The position numbers and the translations under genes were made by a program. DNA of 64,000 bases from positions 62,001-126,000 of the forward strand of contig JAAWWE010000005.1 in NCBI GenBank assembly GCA_021404525.1. Reading direction: 5' to 3'. This stretch comes from Rhodobiaceae bacterium (GTDB lineage: Bacteria; Pseudomonadota; Alphaproteobacteria; Parvibaculales; Parvibaculaceae). Shown piece after piece: positions 48,506 to 57,067 of the stretch. Position 1 is the first letter of the stretch. Every line of letters begins with the position of its first letter. A model generated the notes under the pieces. It did not search any database, was not told the origin of the DNA, and saw only the letters and a program-made list of their open reading frames with translations.

Positions 48506-49399
48506 TTAAATTCCAATCATCTGACGGATCTCGGACGGAGTTTTACCAGCCTCGCGCAGGTCTTTCAGCCCCATATCTTTGGCGCTTTTGGAGAGACGAC
48601 GACCTGTTTCATCCTCAATTAGTCGGTGATGGCAGTAGAGGGGCTCGGGCAAGTCCAGCAACACCTGAAGAAGACGGTGGATGTAGGTCGCCGGGTAGAG
48701 GTCACGGCCGCGGGTAACATGGGTGATGTTCTGGAGTGCGTCATCGACCACGACCGACAGGTGATAGGAGGTCGGCACGTCTTTTCGCGCGACCACGACA
48801 TCACCAAACAGTTCTGGCTCGATCTTCTGACACCCCGTGTCGCCGAACGGACTGCCTTCCAGTTCGTTGAAGGTTATCGGGCCACCAGATTTCTTGACGG
48901 CGAGCTCTATGGCTTTCTGGGTGTCGAGCCGCCAGGCATAGGTCCGGCCTTCCCACATCAGGCGGGAGCGTTCCTTTGTGCTGATGTCTTTGTAGATGCC
49001 GGGATAAAGAAGGGCACCGTCTGGGTCCCGCGGCCAACGCTCCATATCAATCCCGCCGTCGGCGATGGTGCGCTCGATTTCTCGTCGGGTGGCGAAACAG
49101 GGATACACAACCTCCAGATCTCGAAGCTTTTTGAGGGCCGCCTCATAGTCCGCGAAATGTTCCGACTGCCGCCTGACCGGCATCTCCCAGGTGAGGCCCA
49201 GCCATTCAAGGTCTTCATAGATGCCTGCGACAAATTCTGGTCGACACCTACCCACATCAATATCTTCAATTCTAAGCAAAAACCGCCCGCCAAGCTCCGC
49301 CGCTTTTTCTGCGGCGTAGAGCGCTGAATAAGCGTGGCCCAGATGAAGCCTGCCATTGGGGCTGGGGGCGAATCGGATGATGGCGTCTGGTGTGGGCAT
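48506..49399 (-). CDS. gluQ: Glutamyl-Q tRNA(Asp) synthetase
   Basis: GluQ-RS is a truncated class I synthetase that attaches glutamate to queuosine in the tRNA(Asp) anticodon loop. The 297-residue protein has the HIGH motif as RLHLGHAYSAL, RIEDIDVGR, and a KMSKS-like RLSKSAKD near the end; the anticodon-binding domain of GluRS is absent, as expected. The zinc-site cysteines seen in studied members (CxC and YxxxC) are largely lost: only C in YPCFATRRE remains, and the later YPGIYKD has no cysteine. Start 49399 is clear. Confidence 0.92.
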   Translation of the reverse strand: MPTPDAIIRFAPSPNGRLHLGHAYSALYAAEKAAELGGRFLLRIEDIDVGRCRPEFVAGIYEDLEWLGLTWEMPVRRQSEHFADYEAALKKLRDLEVVYPCFATRREIERTIADGGIDMERWPRDPDGALLYPGIYKDISTKERSRLMWEGRTYAWRLDTQKAIELAVKKSGGPITFNELEGSPFGDTGCQKIEPELFGDVVVARKDVPTSYHLSVVVDDALQNITHVTRGRDLYPATYIHRLLQVLLDLPEPLYCHHRLIEDETGRRLSKSAKDMGLKDLREAGKTPSEIRQMIGI

Positions 49400-49570
49400 C
49401 AGTGTCTATTCTTCGCCAAATCTCTTTGGATGCTGATTCTTGACCGATTTGACGCAGGGTTATGAGTTGCGGCTTCACACCAACGTCGCACTAGATATAG
49501 TATTTTCCCAACAACAATCGACGCGAAGTTGAGTCCGGGTAAGTTTAGACGATTCCAGGAGGACGTGACG

Positions 49571-50131
49571 GTGCAAGGTGAGTTTGCGACGCCAGAAGGG
49601 TGTCCGGCGTTGGTACTAAATGCGGATTTCAGGCCGCTTAGTTATTATCCTTTATCGCTGTGGTCCTGGCAGGATGCCATCAAGGCTGTGTTCCTGGATC
49701 GCGTGAACATTGTCTCCAATTATGATGTGGCAGTGCATAGCCCCAGTTTTGAGATGCAACTGCCTTCCGTTGTCTCACTCAAGACCTATCTGAAGCCTGC
49801 GCAATACCCAGCCTTTACCCGGTTCAATCTGTTTCTGCGAGACAGTTTCCTTTGCCAGTATTGTGGTGACGAGCAGGAGCTAACCTTTGACCATGTGATC
49901 CCCCGCCGTCTTGGAGGGCAGACGACCTGGGAAAATGTGATCACGGCCTGTGCTCCGTGCAACTTGCGCAAGGGCGGTAAGCTCCCAAAAGAGGCGGGCA
50001 TGATCCCGCGTCAAAAGCCGTTCCGTCCAACAGTGAACGAGTTGCACAAAAATGGGCGGCGGTTCCCGCCCAACTATCTGCACGAAAGTTGGCGCGACTA
50101 TCTCTACTGGGATAGTGAACTGGAAGCTTAA
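49571..50131 (+). CDS. HNH endonuclease family protein
   Basis: The 186-residue protein carries an HNH nuclease domain in its second half: LCQYCGDEQELTFDHVIPRRLGGQTTWENVITACAPCNLRKGGK, with zinc cysteines CQYC and CAPC and the HNH His in TFDHVIP. The N-terminal part (ALVLNADFRPLSYYPLSLWSWQDAIKAVFLDRV) marks a conserved stand-alone HNH protein of many proteobacteria and cyanobacteria; the biological role is unknown. GTG at 49571 has AGGAGG eight bases upstream, better than the TTG at 49529. Its stop overlaps the coq7 stop by four bases. Confidence 0.88.
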   Translation: MQGEFATPEGCPALVLNADFRPLSYYPLSLWSWQDAIKAVFLDRVNIVSNYDVAVHSPSFEMQLPSVVSLKTYLKPAQYPAFTRFNLFLRDSFLCQYCGDEQELTFDHVIPRRLGGQTTWENVITACAPCNLRKGGKLPKEAGMIPRQKPFRPTVNELHKNGRRFPPNYLHESWRDYLYWDSELEA

Positions 50132-50706
50132 GCTTTCTCAGAAGCGCGGATGGCCGCCCTGCAGATTGTCTGGATCACATTTGATAAAACAGGATAGCCG
50201 GGCGCTTCTTCAGCGCCGCTCTCAAGTGCTTCCTGTTTGTGTGCCAGTTCTTCTTCACGAAACTGAATGATCGTTTCTTTCAGGTCTTCCTCCGTATCGA
50301 GGGCTGAGAGTTCGTCGATCTGGCGCTGATAGTGTTCGTCGATGACGGATTCTACCGCCACAGTGCAGGCGTGCGCGGCCTTCTCACCCATAAGGGCTGT
50401 GGCTGCGCCCATCGCGAAGCCGCCCAGGTGCCAGAGTGGGTTAAGCGCTGTCGGGCGGACCTGGCGCTCATTCACCAGTTTGTTGAAGCGGTCGAGATGT
50501 TCTTCTTCTTCCGCCGCCATGCGGGTCAGGCTCTCGGTGATTTCCTTTTTGTGCGGCAGGTTGCGGAAGACGGCGAGCTGCCCTTCATAAATGCGCACAG
50601 CTCCATACTCACCTGCATGGTCTACGCGGATCATCTCTTTGATCCGGTCAGCGGTAGAGGGACGGCCAGGATGGTCTGATGCGGCGTTGAAAGATGGTTT
50701 GCTCAT
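50128..50706 (-). CDS. coq7: Demethoxyubiquinone hydroxylase (COQ7 family)
   Basis: This membrane-associated diiron enzyme hydroxylates demethoxyubiquinone in ubiquinone synthesis. Diiron ligands are visible in DHAGEYGAVRIY, AAEEEEHLDRF, ESVIDEHY and FREEELAHK, evenly spaced through 192 residues in a four-helix bundle. It is the last gene of yqaA-dsbB-coq7: its start lies one base from the dsbB stop. Grouping with an oxidative folding protein and a membrane protein does not imply a shared pathway, although both DsbB and COQ7 involve ubiquinone. Confidence 0.93.
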   Translation of the reverse strand: MSKPSFNAASDHPGRPSTADRIKEMIRVDHAGEYGAVRIYEGQLAVFRNLPHKKEITESLTRMAAEEEEHLDRFNKLVNERQVRPTALNPLWHLGGFAMGAATALMGEKAAHACTVAVESVIDEHYQRQIDELSALDTEEDLKETIIQFREEELAHKQEALESGAEEAPGYPVLSNVIQTICRAAIRASEKA

Positions 50707-50707
50707 C

Positions 50708-51241
50708 TTACTCTTCCTCGAGTCCAGTCATCGTCCAGTAGCGCGCAAGGGCTATTGAGCCCAAAGCGGTGAGGAGGATGGAGATCAGGAAATTGTATCC
50801 CGCCATGGAGATACCAAAGAGGCTCCAGGGGACTTCGTCGCAGCGCGGGACCGTGACGCCATCCAGCTGTTGTCTGAATTCGTCAAGGCTCCCTGCCATT
50901 AAGTTCACACCGGTACATCCTTGTGGGCCTTCCCACCATTTATACTCGACGCCTGCGTGGTAGCCCGCCAGGACGACATTCGCTGCCGCGGCAAATGTGC
51001 AGAGCACGATCAGCACAACAGGTGCCAACCCCAAATTCGTTTCGCGGGAAAGAATGCCTGCGATGAGGGAGACAGGGATCAGCAAATAGTAGGCGTAGCG
51101 TTGCTGCAGGCAGAGCGAACAGGGGGCGAGACCGCCAATATGCTCGAAGGCGAGCGCCGCGCAGAGTGTTACCACTGAAATGCCAAAGATCAGCCAAGGC
51201 ACTTGGCGGTTTGCGATAGGCAGTTTGGTGAGCAGGGACAT
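50708..51241 (-). CDS. dsbB: Disulfide bond formation protein DsbB
   Basis: DsbB reoxidises DsbA using ubiquinone in the inner membrane. The 177-residue protein has four helices, the first periplasmic cysteine pair in APCSLCLQQRYAYY and the second pair in GCTGVNL...RCDEVPWSLFG. Its location between yqaA and coq7 in one minus-strand operon is clear from gaps of ten and one bases. Confidence 0.9.
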   Translation of the reverse strand: MSLLTKLPIANRQVPWLIFGISVVTLCAALAFEHIGGLAPCSLCLQQRYAYYLLIPVSLIAGILSRETNLGLAPVVLIVLCTFAAAANVVLAGYHAGVEYKWWEGPQGCTGVNLMAGSLDEFRQQLDGVTVPRCDEVPWSLFGISMAGYNFLISILLTALGSIALARYWTMTGLEEE

Positions 51242-51250
51242 GGGATGATC

Positions 51251-51832
51251 TTACAGGATCAGGCCCACCAGGAGGAAGCCGCCGATCAGGAGTGCGACAA
51301 AAAGGATCGACAGCAGCCCAAAATATTTGTCGATAAAGGTGCGGATGGGCTCCCCAAACCACCATAAAAGTCCTGCGACAGCGAAAAAGCGGGCGCCGCG
51401 GGCCACCAGGCTTGCAGCCATGAAGACCAGGAAATTGAGGCCGGTGGCCCCACTGGCAATGGTGATGACTTTGTAGGGAAAGGGTGTGAGGCCCGCAATC
51501 AAGACGATCCAGACGCCATATTCGTTATATCTCTCTGCAAAGCTCGCGAATTGCTCTGTGTAGCCATAGAAGCCGAGGATAGGCTCGCCCAGTTGAGCGA
51601 AGAAGAAAAAGCCGATCGCATAGCCCGCGATGCCCCCCAGAACCGAGGCTACAGTACAGATGAGTGCGTAGACCCAGGCCAGCGCGCGCTTTGCCAGCAC
51701 CATGGGGATAAGGGCCACGTCTGGCGGAATAGGGAAGAAGGAGCTTTCGGCAAATGAGACGAGGGCCAGCCCCCAACGCGCATGGCGGTGGGCGGCAAGG
51801 TTCATGGTCCAATCATAGAGGCTGCGCAACAT
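51251..51832 (-). CDS. YqaA/DedA (VTT domain) membrane protein
   Basis: The 193-residue membrane protein has the SNARE-associated/VTT domain: FAESSFFPIPPDVALIPMVLA near residues 27-47, the re-entrant VASVLGGIAGYAIG, and IAGLTPFPYKVITIASGATGLNF. DedA-family proteins flip lipids or support membrane potential; for YqaA the role is less known. It heads the operon with dsbB and coq7. Confidence 0.9.
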   Translation of the reverse strand: MLRSLYDWTMNLAAHRHARWGLALVSFAESSFFPIPPDVALIPMVLAKRALAWVYALICTVASVLGGIAGYAIGFFFFAQLGEPILGFYGYTEQFASFAERYNEYGVWIVLIAGLTPFPYKVITIASGATGLNFLVFMAASLVARGARFFAVAGLLWWFGEPIRTFIDKYFGLLSILFVALLIGGFLLVGLIL

Positions 51833-51946
51833 GGAACCCGTGATAACAGGGCATAAGATTTCTGTCTATCAGGCGCTCTTTCCCTTTGACCTCGGCGCCG
51901 TCCTGCCTATCATGGCGCCGCTTGACGGGCAGATCGCTTCGTCAAA

Positions 51947-52033
51947 GCCCCTGTGGCGGAATTGGTAGACGCGGTAGATTCAAAATCTGCTGTCCGTACG
52001 GGCGTGCTGGTTCGAGTCCGGCCAGGGGCACCA
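51947..52033 (+). tRNA. tRNA-Leu (anticodon CAA)
   Basis: An 87-base tRNA with acceptor stem GCCCCTG/CAGGGGC, D-loop GGCGGAATTGGTAGACGCGG typical of leucine tRNAs, anticodon stem GTAGA/TCTGC enclosing TTCAAAA (anticodon CAA), a long variable arm around GTCCGTACGGGCGTG, T-loop GGTTCGAGTCC and encoded CCA end (52031-52033). Confidence 0.95.
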
Positions 52034-52072
52034 TTTCTCGGTTGCATGCATTTACATTTGCGGACCGCCCTC

Positions 52073-52564
52073 ATGTCTTTTGAAATCAGAGAAGCCACCG
52101 CCGATCAGTTTGAAGAAATCTGGCCGATCTTTCGCGAGGTCGTCAGGACCGGTGAGACCTATCCCTATCCGATGGATACAGGTCTGGAAGCGGCGCGCGC
52201 ATATTGGTTCGCGCCGGGCGCTCGGGTTTACATTGGATATCTTGATGGGGTTGCCGTTGCTAGTCGCTACATCGTGCCCAACAAACCAGGTCTCGGGTCT
52301 CATGTCTGCAATACCGGCGTGATGGTCGACGCTACGGTGCGTGGTCAGGGGCTCGGCAAGAAGATGATGGACTTTGGTCTGGCGAAGGCAAAAGAGCTTG
52401 GCTTCAAGGCTATCCAGCTCAATCTTGTCGTCTCAACCAATGGTGCGTCGTTGGAAATCTGCAAGCGCAACGGGTTCCAGATTGTTGGTACCTTGCCCGG
52501 TGCCTTTCATTTTCGCGGGGAGCGGTATGTAGACGCTTATGTTTTGTATCGCGATCTTTCCTAG
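52073..52564 (+). CDS. GNAT family N-acetyltransferase
   Basis: The 163-residue enzyme is a GNAT acetyltransferase of unknown substrate. It starts MSFEIREATADQFEEIWPIFREVV and has the acetyl-CoA motif VMVDATVRGQGLGKKMMDFGLAKAKELGF and ASLEICKRNGFQIVGTLPGAFH typical of the phosphinothricin/RimI-like group. The ORF frame extends back through the tRNA gene to 51953; ATG 52073, the first after the tRNA, is the sensible start. The gene follows the tRNA closely, so they may share a promoter. Confidence 0.88.
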   Translation: MSFEIREATADQFEEIWPIFREVVRTGETYPYPMDTGLEAARAYWFAPGARVYIGYLDGVAVASRYIVPNKPGLGSHVCNTGVMVDATVRGQGLGKKMMDFGLAKAKELGFKAIQLNLVVSTNGASLEICKRNGFQIVGTLPGAFHFRGERYVDAYVLYRDLS

Positions 52565-52631
52565 CGTAGTCCGATGTCAGATTGCGTCCGGACGCCTTTG
52601 GTTGAAGTGTAGCCTGAATCGGAACTTGCGC

Positions 52632-53705
52632 TCATTCCCATGAACAGATGATTGCCTGTTGTGGTGCAACCTCGGCATCCAGGACACGTCTGTAACTTCC
52701 TTCAATTCCCTCAATGCCGCGCGCGTTTTGGAGTTCAAGCCAGCTGGATGCCCATGGCGTAAAAGTGTGCCAGGCGTCGGCGAATTTGCGATGGCTCGTG
52801 TCAAACCCTTCTTCTGCGGCGCGGTCTTCCGCGACAGTTGGAATGAAGAACAGTTCGGGCGCCGGTCCCGGCATGGGCAGTGTGCCGTCATCTGGTGCCC
52901 GGTGCGTTGCGCCCAGTGCCACCGACTCAACGAGCCTGTCGCCAAGTGCCACGTGGATTTCTGAACATAGTGCGCCATTCCCCGCGACATTCACAAAAAT
53001 TGCGGTCTTGAGGGTGGGGTCAGTTTGGAGATCGCCGTAGGTTTGCACTTCGTCATAGATACCGAGCCCTTCAACGAAGCTTCTATTGCCTTTAGATGTC
53101 AGGCCAATTGACCGGGCATCGCTCTTCTGGTGTTTCAACGACCAGGCGAGCGACAGGGCTGTTTTGCTTGAGGCGCTTGATATGTAGATGGAGTCTGCCG
53201 CGTTGCCGATTTTCTCTGCAAGCATCCACCCCGTCATGAAAAGAGGCCATAGGACCGGTTGTATGTCGGCGCTGTCCCTTTGGAACACTGGGTCGGCAGC
53301 ACACCGGAAATATCTGTTGTACCAGGTGAAGAGGTTGGCGCGATGATCAGTCGAGTCGAAGAAAGCGGCATCATCAACCCCTGTGGGTTTTAGAACCAGG
53401 TGTGACGCGGTTGGTAGAAACCCAAAAACCTGTTCGCCAACCGCCACTTCGGGGCACCGACTTTCAATAACTGTTGCGAAACCCCACACAGGCACACACC
53501 CCCAAGGGTCTGGTTCAGGATAGAAATTCCAATATCCAAGGCCCGCCCCTGCAAACGCATAGGTGATGTTGTTTGTGGTAAGGGCAAATCGCGCCACCTT
53601 GAGAAGGATTTCACCCTCATCAAGAGTATCTCCAACCGGGACTGATAGTCTTTTTGTGGATTCCAGATCGGATTTGTCGACAAGAATTTTCTCGATGTCA
53701 ACCAC
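52632..53705 (-). CDS. DUF2855 family protein
   Basis: The 357-residue protein belongs to DUF2855, a family with medium-chain-dehydrogenase-like character but unknown reaction. Conserved segments include LLKVARFALTTNNITYAFAGAGLGYWNFYP, WGCVPVWGFATVI and SSASSKTALSLAWSLK. In place of zinc ligands there are none of the usual cysteine/histidine sites. Start 53705 is the first ATG; frameshift is not suggested. Convergent with the GNAT gene. Confidence 0.85.
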   Translation of the reverse strand: MVDIEKILVDKSDLESTKRLSVPVGDTLDEGEILLKVARFALTTNNITYAFAGAGLGYWNFYPEPDPWGCVPVWGFATVIESRCPEVAVGEQVFGFLPTASHLVLKPTGVDDAAFFDSTDHRANLFTWYNRYFRCAADPVFQRDSADIQPVLWPLFMTGWMLAEKIGNAADSIYISSASSKTALSLAWSLKHQKSDARSIGLTSKGNRSFVEGLGIYDEVQTYGDLQTDPTLKTAIFVNVAGNGALCSEIHVALGDRLVESVALGATHRAPDDGTLPMPGPAPELFFIPTVAEDRAAEEGFDTSHRKFADAWHTFTPWASSWLELQNARGIEGIEGSYRRVLDAEVAPQQAIICSWE

Positions 53706-53775
53706 TCGGGTTTCCTCTTCTTCTTTTGATGTTTTCTAAGCGCTTCGGGCGCAACTGTGGGCGGATGTCGCGGTC

Positions 53776-54264
53776 CTACATTCCTGACATCGAAAGGAGC
53801 CAGACGAGCCCATCGCGAATATCAAATGTAAAGGCCACGGCATAGACGAAGAGCAGTACGCTTGCCCAAACTCCGTAGGCAGAGTTGAGCCGGAGATCGG
53901 ACTGGTTCGACAGGAGTGCGATCAAGCCGGGTGTCCAGAAGATCACGTGTAGCAGTGAGACAAGGCCCGCGCGTAACACCATGCCGTCCATGTTTTCAAT
54001 GGCAAGTGTCGCCACATGGCTCCCGATGAAACCCGCAAGCACCCAACGGGCCGGCACATGGTTCCAGGAAAATATGACTGACAAAAAGAAGGTCAGCGCC
54101 AAGAATCCCAGCCATAACATCATCCAGAGGGGCAGGTTGGATCGGGCGTCATTGTCCCACAGACTCATCGCGGGTGATCCGCCGAGGCCGGTGATCGCCA
54201 GGAACGCGCCCGTCGCTGCGACCAAACAGAAAAGCAGACCCAGCTTTGTTCTTAGGATTTCCAT
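53776..54264 (-). CDS. Hypothetical integral membrane protein
   Basis: The 162-residue protein has four or five hydrophobic helices (about 8-27, 44-66, 72-90, 99-117 and 130-148). I do not recognise a family. It is upstream of and on the same strand as the DUF2855 gene, 70 bases apart, and they may form an operon. The opposite side faces ppc, a divergent arrangement. Confidence 0.7.
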   Translation of the reverse strand: MEILRTKLGLLFCLVAATGAFLAITGLGGSPAMSLWDNDARSNLPLWMMLWLGFLALTFFLSVIFSWNHVPARWVLAGFIGSHVATLAIENMDGMVLRAGLVSLLHVIFWTPGLIALLSNQSDLRLNSAYGVWASVLLFVYAVAFTFDIRDGLVWLLSMSGM

Positions 54265-54371
54265 AGACCGTCTTTCCTTCAGATTAGCTGGCTCAAAGTC
54301 ACTTTTGACTGGTTCGCCGTGTTGTAAAACGCGTTAGAGTTCATGACGCTAACACATAGTAGGTGGATGCC

Positions 54372-57047
54372 ATGCAATCTTCGACGCAGACCGTAACTCA
54401 AAACTCTGATGTGCGTTATCTCGGCAACTTGTTAGGTGATGTCATCCGTACCTATGGCGGGGATTCCCTCTTTGAGAGGATTGAGCGGGTGCGTTCTGTC
54501 TCTGTCGATCAGCATCGCGGTCTGGTCGATGCAAAGGATGTTGATCGTGAGCTAGAAGCTCTTGGGCTCGATGATGCGCTCCATTTTGTCCGGGCGTTCA
54601 TGCTTTTTTCAATGCTGGCTAACCTTGCGGAAGACAGACAGAGCGCCGCGGTGGAGGATGCCGCAGGTCTGGAGGAGGTTCTTGACCGACTGCAGGGCTT
54701 AGGCGTGGGGCTTCCCCAGGTCAGTGAGGCGCTGTCCAGCATGCTTGTGATGCCGGTTCTTACGGCGCATCCCACTGAGGTTCGACGCAAGAGTGTTATT
54801 GATCACCTCATTCGCATCGGGACGTTTCTAGACCTTAAACAGGCAGGGCAAACAGAAACTGCCGAAGGAAGTGATGTCGATCATGCCATTCGGCAGCAAA
54901 TAGCGTTGCTCTGGCAAACGCGGTTGCTTCGACATCAAAGACTGACCGTGTTGGATGAGGTTGAGATAGAGCTCGACTATCTTCGCGATGTTTTTTTGCC
55001 GGTTCTGCCGAGGGAATATACCCGATGGGAGCGCTTGTTGGGTGAGACTTGTCCTAGCTTTCTGAAGGTTGGCAGTTGGATTGGTGGGGACCGTGATGGC
55101 AACCCAAATGTTGATGCGGCCTGCGTCGAACATTCCGTGTCTCGCGCCGCGCAAACTGTTCTGGAGTACTACCTAGACAGTGTACATGCGCTTGGCGCCT
55201 CTCTTTCGATCTCGTCTGAACGTGCTGAGGTTTCTGAAGAAGTGCGCGCACTGGCTGACGCGAGCGGCGATGAAAGCCTTGCCCGTCGCGATGAGCCCTA
55301 TCGCCGTGCTCTCAGTGGTATGTATTCACGTTTGGCCGCCACGTTTGAGGTGCTGATCGGGCACCCACCTCCGAGGACCAGTTCGCTTTGCGGCGAACCC
55401 TATGCTGACTCCGACGCTTTTCGGGACGACCTTCTGGTATTGGGGCGCGGGCTGCGGGCCCCGGATGGCCAATCCGCTGATGATGGAACGTTGAAGCAAT
55501 TGCTTCGTGCTGTTGATGCATTCGGTTTCCATCTCGCCACACTCGACTTTCGACAAAATGCTGATGTGCATGAGCGTGTTGTTGCTGAGCTCTTGGCGGG
55601 AGGCGATGTGGAGGCTGACTATCTTGCCCTAGATGAAGAGGCGCGGGTGGCCTTGCTGCGACAAGAGCTCTCAAATGCCCGCCCCCTGTCTTCATCTTTT
55701 TTGGAGTATTCGGCAGAAACAGAGTCGGAGCTTGCTCTCTTCCGGGCGGCTGCGCGTGTGCATGGTCTGTACGGCGAAGGCGGTATCTCGACCTATGTGG
55801 TCTCCAAGGCAGACAGTGTGTCGGACCTTCTGGAAGTGTACCTCCTGCTCAAGGAGGTGGGCCTGTATCAGCCAGGAAACCCGCCTTCTTCGGCCCTTAT
55901 GGTGGTCCCCTTGTTTGAAACGATCGGTGACCTGGAGAATGCGCAGTCGATCATGAACGGTTGGTTTGCGCTTCCTGAAATGCGGGCTATGTCCGCGTCA
56001 CGGGGCTTTCAGGAAGTCATGATTGGCTATTCCGATTCAAATAAGGATGGTGGGTATCTTTCCTCTGTGTGGTGCTTGCATGACGCCTCGCGTAATTTGG
56101 TTCCCACCTTTGCAGAGGCGGATACAAAAATGCAGCTCTTCCATGGACGCGGTGGGGCGGTCGGTCGCGGTGGCGGGCCTGCATTTGAAGCTATTCGCGC
56201 GCAACCTTCTGGAAGCGTTCAGGGGCGCATCCGGATTACGGAACAAGGTGAGGTCATTGCGGCAAAGTATGGGACGCCGGAAAAAGCTGCCAAAAATCTA
56301 GAGGCAATCGCTTCCGCTACGCTTCTAGCGACGATAGAGCCAGACCAGATATCATCAAAGGATAAGGCGCGCTTTGGCGAGGCCATGGCCGCGTTGTCTG
56401 CTGATGCTTTTCGTCATTATCGGGGACTTGTCTATGAAACAGAGGGGTTTCAAACTTTTTTCCGGCAAATGACACCAATAGCGGAAATATCCGGTCTCAA
56501 AATTGGATCTCGACCCGCAAGCCGGACAACCTCTGAGCGGATAGAGGATCTACGCGCCATTCCATGGGTGTTCAGTTGGGCGCAAGCCAGGGTCATGTTG
56601 CCTGGATGGTTTGGCGTTGGTACTGCGCTTGCGAACTTCCAGGACCGCGCACTTTTGAAAGAGATGGTTGCTGAATGGCCCTTCTTTCATACGACATTGA
56701 CCAATATGGAAATGGTTCTCGCCAAATCCGATATGGATGTTGCGGGGCGATACGTGACGCTGGTGGAGGACACGGCATTTGCGGATGATGTTTTCGGCAG
56801 GATCCGATCTGAGTGGTCGAGGGCCAATGATTGTTTGCTGGAGGCAACCGGTCAGACGCGCCTGTTGGAAAACAGTCCTGCGACGGAAAATGCGTTGAGG
56901 TTGCGCCTGCCTTACGTGGAACCGCTTAACATGCTTCAGGTTGAGCTGATCAAGCGACATCGCTCTGGTGAAACTGACGACCGTATCGAGCAGGGCATTC
57001 AGTTGTCCATCAGTGCAATCGCAACCGCCCTCAGAAATAGCGGCTAG
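54372..57047 (+). CDS. ppc: Phosphoenolpyruvate carboxylase
   Basis: Ppc makes oxaloacetate from PEP and bicarbonate, replenishing the TCA cycle. The 891-residue protein has the conserved VLTAHPTEVRRKS (catalytic histidine), IGGDRDGNPNV, FHGRGGAVGRGGGP and QGRIRITEQGEVI motifs, and EMVLAKSD late in the sequence; the C-terminus ends in NSG. I take the ATG at 54372 with AGGTGG five bases before; a GTG three codons earlier is the alternative. In an ethylmalonyl-CoA-pathway organism Ppc joins C4 supply and CO2 fixation. Confidence 0.95.
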   Translation: MQSSTQTVTQNSDVRYLGNLLGDVIRTYGGDSLFERIERVRSVSVDQHRGLVDAKDVDRELEALGLDDALHFVRAFMLFSMLANLAEDRQSAAVEDAAGLEEVLDRLQGLGVGLPQVSEALSSMLVMPVLTAHPTEVRRKSVIDHLIRIGTFLDLKQAGQTETAEGSDVDHAIRQQIALLWQTRLLRHQRLTVLDEVEIELDYLRDVFLPVLPREYTRWERLLGETCPSFLKVGSWIGGDRDGNPNVDAACVEHSVSRAAQTVLEYYLDSVHALGASLSISSERAEVSEEVRALADASGDESLARRDEPYRRALSGMYSRLAATFEVLIGHPPPRTSSLCGEPYADSDAFRDDLLVLGRGLRAPDGQSADDGTLKQLLRAVDAFGFHLATLDFRQNADVHERVVAELLAGGDVEADYLALDEEARVALLRQELSNARPLSSSFLEYSAETESELALFRAAARVHGLYGEGGISTYVVSKADSVSDLLEVYLLLKEVGLYQPGNPPSSALMVVPLFETIGDLENAQSIMNGWFALPEMRAMSASRGFQEVMIGYSDSNKDGGYLSSVWCLHDASRNLVPTFAEADTKMQLFHGRGGAVGRGGGPAFEAIRAQPSGSVQGRIRITEQGEVIAAKYGTPEKAAKNLEAIASATLLATIEPDQISSKDKARFGEAMAALSADAFRHYRGLVYETEGFQTFFRQMTPIAEISGLKIGSRPASRTTSERIEDLRAIPWVFSWAQARVMLPGWFGVGTALANFQDRALLKEMVAEWPFFHTTLTNMEMVLAKSDMDVAGRYVTLVEDTAFADDVFGRIRSEWSRANDCLLEATGQTRLLENSPATENALRLRLPYVEPLNMLQVELIKRHRSGETDDRIEQGIQLSISAIATALRNSG

Positions 57048-57067
57048 GTCACAGCCCCATCTGCTAC

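Noticed and set aside
48307..48717. 136-codon plus-strand frame over the acyltransferase and gluQ ends
   Set aside because: It overlaps two well-supported minus-strand genes and has no domain or conserved start.
54509..54790. 93-codon minus-strand frame within ppc
   Set aside because: It lies inside a strongly conserved Ppc coding region and shows no independent support.
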